A DNA stretch of 15,160 bases. Source: Acholeplasmataceae bacterium UBA5617. GTDB taxonomy: Bacteria; Bacillota_I; Bacilli_A; Acholeplasmatales; Acholeplasmataceae. Shown here one piece after another: positions 6,941-14,873 of the stretch (positions are counted from its first letter, which is position 1; every line of letters starts with the position of its first letter). The position numbers were made by a program, and so were the translations under genes. The notes beneath the pieces were generated by a model. The model made no database searches. It was not told where the DNA came from and was given only the letters and a program-made list of their open reading frames with translations. Where the stretch lies: NCBI GenBank assembly GCA_002424575.1, contig DIKN01000032.1:1-15160 (forward strand), read 5' to 3'.

Positions 6941-6979
6941 ATCATCTCGATTTGCATGTATCAATCGATGATTTTCTTA
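6941..6979 (+). terminator. Probable terminator after tspO-like gene
   Basis: Arms at 6941-6952 and 6963-6972 pair over 10-11 bases with one bulged T, and are followed by TTTCTT. The hairpin begins 14 bases after the stop codon. It is AT-rich and less stable than the one at 7031. Confidence 0.5.
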
Positions 6980-7023
6980 TCCTTTGATTCACCATAGAAC
7001 GATCATATGGATTACTACATAAC

Positions 7024-7059
7024 AAAAAGTGAGCTATGCAAACACATAACTCCTTTTTT
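7024..7059. terminator. Bidirectional terminator between convergent genes
   Basis: GAGCTATG (7031-7038) pairs with CATAACTC (7045-7052) with one mismatch and a 6-base loop. A T6 run follows on the plus strand (7054-7059), and an A5 run (7024-7028) gives a T-tract on the minus strand. It can serve both the tspO-like gene and the flavodoxin/hydrolase operon. The rest of 6927-7106 holds nothing else that I can see. Confidence 0.7.
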
Positions 7060-7106
7060 ATTGTCAACTACATGAGACACTGTCATTGGATATTTTTTAA
7101 TGCATC

Positions 7107-7535
7107 TCAAACAATGGACAAACGATCGATCAACTGCTTAATCACTTGATCTTCGTTTTCTTCTCTTTTCACAACATCGGTCACCGATAAATATGATGTG
7201 CGCTTACTCACGGTACTTCCGATGGATGTCACCACAAGATGTGCTCTTTCTTTGGGAAACATTCTGAAAAATGCTCTGATCGCAGGTGCAGTATCGCCAG
7301 CCCAAAGTGGTGAAATAACAATACATGTAGATCCTTCTTTAACGGGCTCTGAAAGAGTTATATTCACTTTTTTATCAATGGTCGCATAAAATCCAGCTCG
7401 TATAAATCCGATCGGACCTTTCCACCATTTGTGATCATCAATTCTAATGGGGGTTGTTCCCAAATATGCTGCAATCTTCTCAGCCACACGCTTGGAATGA
7501 CCGGATCTTGAAAAGTAAACAACTTGATAGTTCAT
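7107..7535 (-). CDS. Flavodoxin-like FMN-binding protein
   Basis: A 142-residue protein with the flavodoxin fold, close to the normal size for a short-chain flavodoxin. After the first beta strand (VVYFS) comes the phosphate-binding loop Ser9-Arg-Ser-Gly-His-Ser, equivalent to the T/S-x-T-G-x-T FMN motif. A later loop, SPLWAGDTAPAIRAF at about 75-89, matches the flavin-ring side of the family. The protein probably carries single electrons in the cytosol. It is the second gene of an operon with the alpha/beta hydrolase (11-base gap) and has an AAGGAG site 7 bases before the ATG. Being across a short divergent promoter region from two FAD oxidoreductases, it could supply electrons to them; that is inference only. 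It could equally be a small FMN-dependent reductase. Confidence 0.82.
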   Translation of the reverse strand: MNYQVVYFSRSGHSKRVAEKIAAYLGTTPIRIDDHKWWKGPIGFIRAGFYATIDKKVNITLSEPVKEGSTCIVISPLWAGDTAPAIRAFFRMFPKERAHLVVTSIGSTVSKRTSYLSVTDVVKREENEDQVIKQLIDRLSIV

Positions 7536-7546
7536 CGTCTGTCTCC

Positions 7547-8434
7547 TTATCTATTATTCTTGATTTTCTTGATCGTTGTTGCCATTTCGTTGATAGCCTT
7601 ACGCGATTCCTTTAATCCGAAAAACATCCATGTGTGTAGCATATCTTCATAAACGTTCATGTCGATGACAACTGATTCCTCTTTTGCCTTTTCTGCGAGT
7701 GCAATGGCATCCGCATAAAGAATATCACGTGTTCCAATCCATACGCTTATGGCCTCAATGCCTTTTAAATTACCATAGAGTGGACTTAACAGGGGATCTT
7801 TAAGGTTACGACCTCGTGCATACATATTGCCCACGATTCGAAGTGTTTCTCGGTTGAGAATTGGATCCAAAGGTTGAATGGCATCAATTGTTATGTTGTC
7901 CATGCTGACATCAAGCCATGGTGAGAGCAGCATGACTTGAACATGATCAATGCCATCTCGCTTTAATTGTTGTGCGAGTCCTAAAGCAAGACCGCCACCC
8001 GCTGAGTCCCCCATAATGACCACATGCTTAAATGGATGCATAGATACACGATAGCTTTCTTTTAAAAATGGATAGATATCTTCAACAGACGCATGTGGAA
8101 CCAATGGATAATCAGGTACTACCATTGTAGCTCCTGTTTGATGGATCAGTGATTGAAACAAGCGAAAGTGCATCTTGCTCAAACCGTGAACATAAGCACC
8201 ACCGTGAAGATAAAATATGCCACAATCATCACATTTTTCTTGGTAAGACCATGTGTATACCACATGATTACCTACATGTTCAGTTTTGATATGATACTTC
8301 TTGATCATGGTTCTTGATGGTCGATCATGTGGATGCTGATCTAAGAGATTGTGATCAATCTCATGTCTTAGTTTTTGATTTAGATTTGACTTTTTAAGCA
8401 TGTAATATATGATTCGACTCAAGAAACTGGGCAT
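7547..8434 (-). CDS. Alpha/beta hydrolase, HSL (GDXG) family esterase/lipase
   Basis: A 295-residue serine hydrolase of the hormone-sensitive-lipase group, of normal length. The HGGA oxyanion motif is at 77-80, the nucleophile motif Gly-Asp-Ser144-Ala-Gly at 142-146, and the likely acid and base are Asp237 (GTRD) and His267 (MLHTW), so the triad is complete. An amphipathic N-terminal cap region covers about 1-60. There is no signal peptide, so it acts in the cytosol or at the inner membrane face on short- or medium-chain esters. The ATG at 8434 follows a GAGGTGG ribosome binding site. It is the first gene of the operon with the flavodoxin and is divergent from the NTF2-SDR-FAD operon, which suggests a shared pathway such as release of an acyl or isoprenyl ester. 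The substrate cannot be told from the sequence. Confidence 0.9.
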   Translation of the reverse strand: MPSFLSRIIYYMLKKSNLNQKLRHEIDHNLLDQHPHDRPSRTMIKKYHIKTEHVGNHVVYTWSYQEKCDDCGIFYLHGGAYVHGLSKMHFRLFQSLIHQTGATMVVPDYPLVPHASVEDIYPFLKESYRVSMHPFKHVVIMGDSAGGGLALGLAQQLKRDGIDHVQVMLLSPWLDVSMDNITIDAIQPLDPILNRETLRIVGNMYARGRNLKDPLLSPLYGNLKGIEAISVWIGTRDILYADAIALAEKAKEESVVIDMNVYEDMLHTWMFFGLKESRKAINEMATTIKKIKNNR

Positions 8435-8470
8435 GACACACCACCTCTAGCATTTCTATGATATATACTT

Positions 8471-8476
8471 ATTATA
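8471..8476 (-). promoter_or_regulatory. -10 box for the hydrolase-flavodoxin operon
   Basis: A perfect TATAAT on the minus strand lies 36 bases upstream of the hydrolase ATG. No clear -35 box was found at 16-18 bases. It faces away from the -10 box at 8547, giving a divergent control region of about 150 bases. Confidence 0.5.
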
Positions 8477-8543
8477 CTACAAAGAGATGTTATTTAGAGG
8501 ACTCAAGGCATGTTGCGTTCATAACCAAAATGACTCTCGTACA

Positions 8544-8552
8544 TGTTATAAT
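8544..8552 (+). promoter_or_regulatory. Extended -10 promoter for the NTF2-SDR-FAD operon
   Basis: TGT-TATAAT is an extended -10 element (TGn plus perfect TATAAT at 8547-8552). It lies 39 bases before the preferred ATG at 8592. No -35 box is evident, which is common for extended -10 promoters. Confidence 0.6.
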
Positions 8553-8591
8553 TAGTCTAGACAATTTTTTATCTCATAGGAGAAGATGAAG

Positions 8592-9050
8592 ATGATGAAT
8601 AATGAGAAAGTTTTCCTTAAACCTCTTGACGTAGATACGATATATAGTGAGTGGTCCAAAACATACAATAAAGAGGGAAAACCTGACTGGAGTCATATTT
8701 TCCCTTATTACCATGAAAACATTCGATTTCATGATTCCATTCAAATCATTCATGGACTGGTTCCATTTAAAGCGATGTGTGCAAGACTCACCAAGCGATG
8801 TCGAAGTCTCCATATGGACATATTAAACGTCACGAAAAATGGCAATATCATCATGTTCGAATGGATTATGACCATGAAATTTAGAATATTTCCGAGTACA
8901 CCCATGTATGGCAGTACACGATTAACCCTTCATGAAAATGGTCAGATCATTGAACAGAGGGACTATTATGACATTTGGGGTGATATCAACAACGGTATCC
9001 CCATTTATCGACGAATATACCGCTGGTTTATGCGTGTTTTTTTTGGATGA
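8592..9050 (+). CDS. NTF2/SnoaL-like protein
   Basis: A 152-residue cytosolic protein that looks like an NTF2-fold (SnoaL-like) protein. It has an N-terminal helical part with a WSKTYN segment, then YYHENIRFHDSI, typical of the first strand after the helices. Strands with alternating hydrophobic residues follow, then GQIIEQRDYYDIWG near the C-terminus, which matches the usual family ending. Such proteins form cone-shaped pockets and act as isomerases, cyclases or hydratases, or simply as binding proteins. The catalytic role here is unknown. Three ATGs lie close together (8586, 8592, 8595). I prefer 8592 because AGGAG (8578-8582) is then 9 bases away rather than 3. It is the first gene of the four-gene operon; the next gene begins 20 bases after the stop. 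Confidence 0.75.
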   Translation: MMNNEKVFLKPLDVDTIYSEWSKTYNKEGKPDWSHIFPYYHENIRFHDSIQIIHGLVPFKAMCARLTKRCRSLHMDILNVTKNGNIIMFEWIMTMKFRIFPSTPMYGSTRLTLHENGQIIEQRDYYDIWGDINNGIPIYRRIYRWFMRVFFG

Positions 9051-9069
9051 AAGGTAGGCATGATGTGAG

Positions 9070-9990
9070 ATGAAATGGCCGGATGAACTGATGTTTATAA
9101 AAAATGGTAAAGCTATCCAAAAACAAACGAATGAATCCATGTCAGGAAAACTTTCCATCATAACGGGTGCGACATCAGGTGTTGGTTTGTCAACAGCTAA
9201 AATTTTAGCTGCTGCTAAGTCTAATCTTGTTCTAGTCTGTAGGAATCCATCGAAAGCAGTTCCCATTCAAGAGAGTCTTTCAACAACTTATGGCGTTTCT
9301 GTTGATATTGTTGTTGCTGATTTCAGCAGATTTGATGATGTGCGAAAAGCAGCGCAAACCATTATTGCTAAGTACCCTAAAATTGATGTTTTGATTAACA
9401 GTGTGGGTATTCATTCCACCAGGAAACTTTTTAATGAAAATGGGATTGAACTTTGTTTTGTCGTCAATCATTTAAGCACTTTTTTGTTCACGAAGTTACT
9501 TCTTCCAAAAATGATTCAAGAAGGACCATCAAGAATTATTCAAGTCAATTCTGAAGGACATCGCTTTAGTGGTGTCCGTTTAAAAGATATCAACTTTAAG
9601 AGAAGAATTTATACGGGTTTAAAAGGATATGGACAATCAAAAACTGCACAACTTTTAACGACACTTGAACTTTCCGATCAACTCAAAGATACCGCAGTAA
9701 CCATCAATTGTTGCCACCCTGGAGCAGTCAAAACTGCCATTGGTAGCAACAACGGGTGGTTGTATCGTTTCTTTTTCAAGCATGTCACGTCTCATTTTCT
9801 CAAAGATCCTATCATTTCAGGTCAAGCGATATACTATCTCAGTGCTGCTCCTGAATTACATGGTATCTCTGGAAAGTTCTTTAATTTAACGATCGATGAA
9901 AAACCAGCTAAGCATGCCAATGACCGAGAAATCAGCAAAAAAGTGTATGAATTGAGTATGAACATGGTAGGACTTCAAGATGCCAAATGA
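9070..9990 (+). CDS. Short-chain dehydrogenase/reductase, retinol-dehydrogenase-like
   Basis: A 306-residue NAD(P)-dependent oxidoreductase of the classical SDR type. The cofactor motif TGATSGVG is at 32-39, the NxxG-type stabilising motif at Asn110-Ser-Val-Gly, the active-site Asn in VVNH at about 134, Ser161 in VNSEGH, and Tyr187-x3-Lys191 in YGQSK. The pattern around VVNHLSTFLFTKLLLP and the length beyond 290 residues resemble the retinol dehydrogenase/WWOX-like group, which act on lipidic alcohols or aldehydes. The cofactor preference is not certain; Arg58 after the second strand (CRNPS) favours NADP. The ATG at 9070 is preceded by an AGGTAGG element at 11 bases; Met24 would be an alternative start right before the Rossmann fold. 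Its 3' end overlaps the next gene by 11 bases, a sign of translational coupling. Confidence 0.9.
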   Translation: MKWPDELMFIKNGKAIQKQTNESMSGKLSIITGATSGVGLSTAKILAAAKSNLVLVCRNPSKAVPIQESLSTTYGVSVDIVVADFSRFDDVRKAAQTIIAKYPKIDVLINSVGIHSTRKLFNENGIELCFVVNHLSTFLFTKLLLPKMIQEGPSRIIQVNSEGHRFSGVRLKDINFKRRIYTGLKGYGQSKTAQLLTTLELSDQLKDTAVTINCCHPGAVKTAIGSNNGWLYRFFFKHVTSHFLKDPIISGQAIYYLSAAPELHGISGKFFNLTIDEKPAKHANDREISKKVYELSMNMVGLQDAK

Positions 9991-11575
9991 TCAAAAGCCG
10001 TATGATGCAATCATTGTTGGGGGCGGCATCGCTGGCTTAACAACCGCAGCTTATTTGTGCAAGGATGGGTATCGACCACTGCTGATTGAACAACAAGATA
10101 CAATCGGTGGTCTTATTCATTCATTTGAATATAAAGGATTCGTTTTGGATGGTGGTATACGTTCAATCGAAAGTTCTGGTGTCATGAAACCGATGATTCG
10201 TGATTTGGGTTTGGATGTTCAGCTCAAAAAAAGTCCTGTAACTTTAGGCATTCAAGATCGCGTGATCAGATTAAACAATATCGAGGATTTATCCTCCTAT
10301 GAGTCACTGTTGGTGAGTCTATTTCCTCAAGATGAATACGATATCAAAAAAATCGTTAAGAAAATTCGTCAAATTCTTCGATACATGGATGTTCTTTATG
10401 GCATTGAAAATCCCATGATCATCGATTTGAAATCACGACCTTCCTATGTCATAAAAACACTTTTACCATGGTTCTTTAAATTTGTTCCAACCATGTTTCA
10501 TATAGAAAAATTATCGCTTTCTGTTGAAACTTATCTCAAAAAATATACGTCCAATCAAGCACTCATTGACATGATTGCACAACACTTTTTCAAAGGAACA
10601 CCTACCTTTTTTGCGCTCGGCTATTTTAGTATCTATTTTGATTATCACTATCCCATCGGTGGAACGGGTGAACTCCCGAAATCACTGCAAACATATATTA
10701 CAACTCACGGTGGTATGATTAAGAAAGAAACACCTATAAAAAAAGTTTTTCTTGAAAATAAGACCGTTCAAGATGCTTCAGGTCACATTTACCCTTATCA
10801 GACATTGATTTGGGCTGCTGATTTGAAATCACTTTATCAGATGATTGATCTACATGCCATCACTCGTCCAAAATTAAAATTGAAAATCAACCATCGCATC
10901 CATCAACTTGAAAACAAAACGGGTGCTGAATCTGTTTTAACGGTGTATGCTCTGACTGATTTGGATCCTAGTTATTTCAGATCAAGATCGAGTGGTCATT
11001 TCTTTTACACACCTGAAACTCAAGGTTTAAACCATATCGTTCTCCCAAAAACGGAGGATATGGCATCACTTGTAGAACCGTTGAAGACTTTTTTGAAGTT
11101 GAATACGTATGAAATCTCAATACCTGTTCTTCGCGATGAATCACTCGCTCCACCGCATCAAACAGCATTGATTATTTCAATTCTTATGAACTATGATATC
11201 ATCAAACATATTGAGGAAAAAGGATTCTATCATGCATTCAAAGCTCATGTTGAAATGGCAATGATTGATGTATTATCTTCTTCAATCTATCCTCTTTTGA
11301 AAGATCACATCCTTGAATCATTTTGTTCGACACCACTCAGTTTTGAAAAAAGAACAGGCAATACAGATGGGGCTATCATAGGATGGTCGTACACCAATCA
11401 CCCCATTCCCGTGTTGCATCATATGTCTCACATTACACAATCTATTCAGACCCACTTGCCTCATGTCTATCAAGCAGGACAGTGGTCATTCAGTCCTGCA
11501 GGAGTACCGATTTCTATCATTACCGGTAAACTTGCTGCGGATGCGACGAAACGGCATCTAAAGAAAAATAAATGA
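9980..11575 (+). CDS. FAD-dependent oxidoreductase, CrtI/retinol-saturase-like (paralogue 1)
   Basis: A 531-residue flavoprotein of the phytoene desaturase/retinol saturase superfamily, of normal size. The dinucleotide-binding motif Gly14-Gly-Gly-Ile-Ala-Gly19 is at the N-terminus, followed by an acidic residue ending the second strand and the Gly-Gly-Leu plus GF-x-x-Asp-Gly-Gly stretch typical of CrtI-like enzymes (here ending GGIRS). A C-terminal FAD-contact segment (QAGQWSFSPAGVP, then TGKLAA) closes the fold. Central Trp/Phe-rich stretches (PWFFKFVP at about 155-165) may dip into the membrane. Family members add or remove hydrogens on long polyene or lipid substrates. The start at 9980 overlaps the SDR end and has AGGA 8 bases upstream. 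The next gene is a clear paralogue. I cannot tell desaturase from saturase or isomerase activity from sequence. Confidence 0.88.
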   Translation: MPNDQKPYDAIIVGGGIAGLTTAAYLCKDGYRPLLIEQQDTIGGLIHSFEYKGFVLDGGIRSIESSGVMKPMIRDLGLDVQLKKSPVTLGIQDRVIRLNNIEDLSSYESLLVSLFPQDEYDIKKIVKKIRQILRYMDVLYGIENPMIIDLKSRPSYVIKTLLPWFFKFVPTMFHIEKLSLSVETYLKKYTSNQALIDMIAQHFFKGTPTFFALGYFSIYFDYHYPIGGTGELPKSLQTYITTHGGMIKKETPIKKVFLENKTVQDASGHIYPYQTLIWAADLKSLYQMIDLHAITRPKLKLKINHRIHQLENKTGAESVLTVYALTDLDPSYFRSRSSGHFFYTPETQGLNHIVLPKTEDMASLVEPLKTFLKLNTYEISIPVLRDESLAPPHQTALIISILMNYDIIKHIEEKGFYHAFKAHVEMAMIDVLSSSIYPLLKDHILESFCSTPLSFEKRTGNTDGAIIGWSYTNHPIPVLHHMSHITQSIQTHLPHVYQAGQWSFSPAGVPISIITGKLAADATKRHLKKNK

Positions 11576-11597
11576 GTTCATCATCAGGAGTATATTC

Positions 11598-13184
11598 ATG
11601 AAAAAAAACATGGTTATTGTAGGGGCAGGCATATCTGGATTGACTGCCGCAGCTTATCTTTCACATGAAGGACATAGCATCACCTTACTTGAAAAATCAG
11701 ACGACCTGGGCGGTCTTGTCGGAAGTTTTAACCGTGATGGATTTGTCTTTGATCATGGCATTCGAGGTGTCGAAAATTCAGGCACGCTTTTTCCGATGCT
11801 GAAGCAACTCGGTATTCACGTCAACTTTGTCAAAAATATCGTCGACATGGGTATTGAAGATCATATCATCTCAATCGATCCGAAAGATAATTATCAGACG
11901 TACAAAGATCTTCTATTGATTTCTTATCCAGAAGATAAGGAAGCGATTGATGCTATTTTTAAAGATATCAAAAAGATTTCGACCTATATGGAAGTACTTT
12001 ATGATGTGGATAATCCGCTGTTTTTAAACCCAAAAACGGATGCCAAATACCTGATGAAGACGATTGTACCATGGATGTTTAAGTACACATTCACCATTGG
12101 AAAGATTGAAAAACTTAAAACACCCATTCGTCAATATTTATCAACTTATACCGATAATACCCATTTAATCGATGCCATCAGTCAACATTTTTTCACCGAT
12201 ACTCCCGCTTTCTTCGCGTTAAGCTATCTTAAAATGCACAGTGATTACTATTATCCAGTTGGTGGAACCCGAACCATCATTAATGGTATCCGTGATTTTA
12301 TATTAAGTAAAGGGGCTGTCATCAAAACAGATTTTGAAGTGACCAAAATTGATATTAAGAATCAAAAGGTTTATCATCAGCAACATGCATATCCTTATGA
12401 TGCATTGTTGTGGTGTGGTGATTTGAATTCAATGTATCGCAGCATTGAAAACACAGATATCGATTATCTTGAAACGAAGAAAAGAATTGCTTCAGCAAAA
12501 GGCAATGACTCGTTGTATCAGATGTATATCACAGTCGACTTACCAAAGACATTTTTTGAAGAAAAGTTTTCGGGACATTTGTTTTACATGCCGACGAAGG
12601 AAGGTCTATCAACATTAAATTGTTCTGAAAAAGAACTGATGATACGTTTGTCTAAAGAACAAAAAGATGAACAGATGCAGTTATTAAAAGATTGGCTAAC
12701 ACACTTTGCACGATTGACGACTTATGAAATCTCTGTCCCCGTTGTGCGTGATGTAACTTTGGCTCCAGAAGGTAAATCGGCGGTCATTATCAGTACATTA
12801 TTCAACTACGATTTGACCAAATGGATACAAGAACATGGTTTTTATGATACATTTAAGAAACATCTTTCACAATCCATCATCGATATATTGGATATCTATT
12901 TGCTCAAGGGATGGAAAAATAAAGTGATTAACTTTTTTGAAGCGACACCTTTAACCATTGAATCCCGTTTAAATAGTACCGGTGGTGCAATTACGGGCTG
13001 GTCATTTTCGGAGGATATTCCTGTTGAGCACAAGCTCTTTAACATTGCTCGTTCCATTCAAACGCCATTTCCTCATGTCTTTCAAGCAAGCCAGTGGTCA
13101 TTCTCACCTTCTGGATTTCCAACATCGATTGTCACAGCAAAAATTGCTGCTAATAAAATGAACAGGTTAAAATTAAAAAAATAA
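11598..13184 (+). CDS. FAD-dependent oxidoreductase, CrtI/retinol-saturase-like (paralogue 2)
   Basis: A 528-residue flavoprotein collinear with the preceding gene product. Shared landmarks in the same order are Gly9-Ala-Gly-Ile-Ser-Gly14, LGGLVGSF, GFVFDHGIRG, YMEVLYDVDNP, PWMFKYTF, SQHFFTDTPAFFAL, YYPVGGT, a TYEIS-PV-RD segment, FNYDL, TGGAITGWSF and QASQWSFSPSGFP at the C-terminus. By eye, identity is clearly above chance along the whole length (roughly a third or more), so this is a tandem duplication that has diverged. AGGAG lies 7 bases before the ATG, with 22 bases from the previous stop. Both copies keep the FAD motifs, so both are probably active, either on successive steps or as a heterodimer. 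It is the last gene of the operon and ends before a bidirectional terminator. Confidence 0.88.
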   Translation: MKKNMVIVGAGISGLTAAAYLSHEGHSITLLEKSDDLGGLVGSFNRDGFVFDHGIRGVENSGTLFPMLKQLGIHVNFVKNIVDMGIEDHIISIDPKDNYQTYKDLLLISYPEDKEAIDAIFKDIKKISTYMEVLYDVDNPLFLNPKTDAKYLMKTIVPWMFKYTFTIGKIEKLKTPIRQYLSTYTDNTHLIDAISQHFFTDTPAFFALSYLKMHSDYYYPVGGTRTIINGIRDFILSKGAVIKTDFEVTKIDIKNQKVYHQQHAYPYDALLWCGDLNSMYRSIENTDIDYLETKKRIASAKGNDSLYQMYITVDLPKTFFEEKFSGHLFYMPTKEGLSTLNCSEKELMIRLSKEQKDEQMQLLKDWLTHFARLTTYEISVPVVRDVTLAPEGKSAVIISTLFNYDLTKWIQEHGFYDTFKKHLSQSIIDILDIYLLKGWKNKVINFFEATPLTIESRLNSTGGAITGWSFSEDIPVEHKLFNIARSIQTPFPHVFQASQWSFSPSGFPTSIVTAKIAANKMNRLKLKK

Positions 13185-13227
13185 ATCGCAAAAATTCTCC
13201 ATACTCATAAAGCAGAATCGAGATATT

Positions 13228-13250
13228 AAAAAAGCCGTTCGGCTTTTTTT
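13228..13250. terminator. Bidirectional terminator
   Basis: AAAAAAGCC-GTTC-GGCTTTTTT (13228-13249) forms a stem with its own T-tracts on both strands. It lies 43 bases after the stop of the FAD gene and 25 bases beyond the stop of the convergent GGDEF gene, so it can serve both. The remaining bases of 13185-13275 show no other signal. Confidence 0.85.
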
Positions 13251-13275
13251 AGTTTGATTAAGTTTTATTATCTGT

Positions 13276-14823
13276 TTAATCAGACTCGACATAACCTTCT
13301 TTTTGAGCCTTTTTTAATGCTTCAAGGAGTGTATCTTTATACGTGGTGCGGCTTGCTTTCAGTTCATAAAGACGTATGTCAGCACGTTTTAGCATCGTAA
13401 AGATCAATTCACCGCTTCTACGAACGGTTAATCCATAAGAGAAACTGATGTTTTGGAGGGGATCGAGATTCGAAGCTTCGAAGGTGATACGTTTGATGAG
13501 ATCATCTAGTTTTTGATGGTCTGCTTTTTTAGCAATCAAAACGAATTCATCTCCTCCGAAACGAATCGGAATGAGATCATCATAAATGTTGTTTAATTTT
13601 AACAAAATATCTGCAAATCGAGCAATGAGTCGATCTCCTGCGCGATGTCCTAAATAGTCATTAAACATCTTAAGTCCATCGACATCAATCATAATTAAAC
13701 CTAAATCAGGAAAATTTTTTTCAAGTTGTTTGCGCTGCATCTCAAAGTAATTTCGATTGTACACTTTCGTCATGTAATCTTGACTTCGAATCACTTCAAT
13801 CTCATGCATCATCTTAATGGATAGTGTTTCATCATAGAGTAAAATTAACTCGCCATTGGCACGGAAACGGTCGATACGATATTCCTGGTCATCGACATGT
13901 AAATAGACTTTTTTTGCATCAAAAGGAACATCTTGAATATCTGTCATATCATGAAAATAGATGGCACTTTTCTCTAACTTGCGATAAAACTCTTTGATGC
14001 TATCGCCTTCGCGAAACCCCAAATCAGGAAATCGCTCTAAAAGATTATTGGAGTATTCAATCACGTGTTGATTGTGATCAGCAATCACATACATTTCACG
14101 CATTTTTTTAAATAAAAATTGTCGTGAAGATAATATCAAGTTGACATTGAAATCGCGTTTGTAAATAATCATGTATAGAATAAATGTCACAATGACGACA
14201 AATAAATACGTGGGATCCACAGCAAAACTGTAAATGAAAAGGTGAATCAAATTGAGACTAATCCCGAGCACAAGACTGATTAAAATCATGGGGAAAGGAA
14301 AAATATCTTCGTGACGATGCTTATTTTTGCTGAGATAGCTGAGCATCCGTATAAACCCTGTGAGCAACAGGAGGTAACACATCAGCGTATGAACGAGGAA
14401 AAACCAACCATAGGATGCTGCCTGATATACTTCACGTGTTAGTTGGGGAATTAAAGGTTGTTGAAGCATCCATAACGTTTGCGAATTGGTGAGTGCAATC
14501 AATAAGTTGATGACAAGAAAAACAAGTGCAATCCCATGAAATGCACGACTTGTACGATGATTAGTATAGATTTGAAAAGTCAGAAAGATGGCATAGGAAA
14601 CACCGAAAATAATCGGATATGTGATCAACCGACTGTAATACATGAAGAAAGGATCGGGGATGAACATACTGATGCCGATAAAGATCGACCATGTGAAAAC
14701 AAGGACCGATAGAATCCATAGGACACGATACTTGGGATTTGTTCTCACTTCATCCAATTTGATCACAGGAATCAAACTGACCGATGCAAAGATAAAGTAA
14801 ATCAACCACACATCAATTCTCAT
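13276..14823 (-). CDS. Membrane diguanylate cyclase: 7TM sensor, PAS-like and GGDEF domains
   Basis: A 515-residue predicted diguanylate cyclase making c-di-GMP from two GTP. Seven transmembrane helices fill about residues 3-225, resembling the 7TM region seen in some histidine kinases. A PAS-like segment (about 235-335) follows, then the GGDEF domain (about 345-500). Catalytic features are intact: the metal Asp in IDVDGLKMFND, then GHRAGD, and FGGDEF with GGDEF at 423-427. The usual product-inhibition I-site RxxD, five residues before the signature, is absent (the position reads YDDL). No EAL or HD-GYP domain is attached. I start at the ATG at 14823 because AAAGGAGG (14829-14836) precedes it at 5 bases; an in-frame ATG at 14841 lies upstream of that site. 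The gene lies 88 bases after an ABC ATPase on the same strand. The input signal and c-di-GMP receptor are unknown. Confidence 0.92.
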   Translation of the reverse strand: MRIDVWLIYFIFASVSLIPVIKLDEVRTNPKYRVLWILSVLVFTWSIFIGISMFIPDPFFMYYSRLITYPIIFGVSYAIFLTFQIYTNHRTSRAFHGIALVFLVINLLIALTNSQTLWMLQQPLIPQLTREVYQAASYGWFFLVHTLMCYLLLLTGFIRMLSYLSKNKHRHEDIFPFPMILISLVLGISLNLIHLFIYSFAVDPTYLFVVIVTFILYMIIYKRDFNVNLILSSRQFLFKKMREMYVIADHNQHVIEYSNNLLERFPDLGFREGDSIKEFYRKLEKSAIYFHDMTDIQDVPFDAKKVYLHVDDQEYRIDRFRANGELILLYDETLSIKMMHEIEVIRSQDYMTKVYNRNYFEMQRKQLEKNFPDLGLIMIDVDGLKMFNDYLGHRAGDRLIARFADILLKLNNIYDDLIPIRFGGDEFVLIAKKADHQKLDDLIKRITFEASNLDPLQNISFSYGLTVRRSGELIFTMLKRADIRLYELKASRTTYKDTLLEALKKAQKEGYVESD

Positions 14824-14873
14824 GATGACCCTCCTTTCCATGCATCAATATTTTAATGCATTTTAAAATAAAG

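Noticed and set aside
8922..9266. Open frame on the minus strand spanning the NTF2-SDR junction
   Set aside because: Both neighbouring plus-strand genes are well supported by motifs and start sites; this frame matches nothing recognisable.
9980..13184. Carotenoid biosynthesis locus
   Set aside because: CrtI-like flavoenzymes are present, but no phytoene/squalene synthase, cyclase or glycosyltransferase lies in the window, so the pathway name would go beyond the evidence.
14824..14841. Upstream ATG for the GGDEF gene at 14841
   Set aside because: The AAAGGAGG ribosome binding site lies downstream of this ATG and at proper distance from 14823.
14850..14855. TAAAAT as -10 box for the GGDEF gene
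   Set aside because: No -35 box at the right spacing, and the whole region is so AT-rich that chance matches are expected; a promoter may exist but I cannot place it.
14842..14861. Two ATGCAT sequences flanking the TAAAAT
   Set aside because: ATGCAT is a 6-base palindrome that occurs often by chance in AT-rich DNA; no longer shared arm is present.
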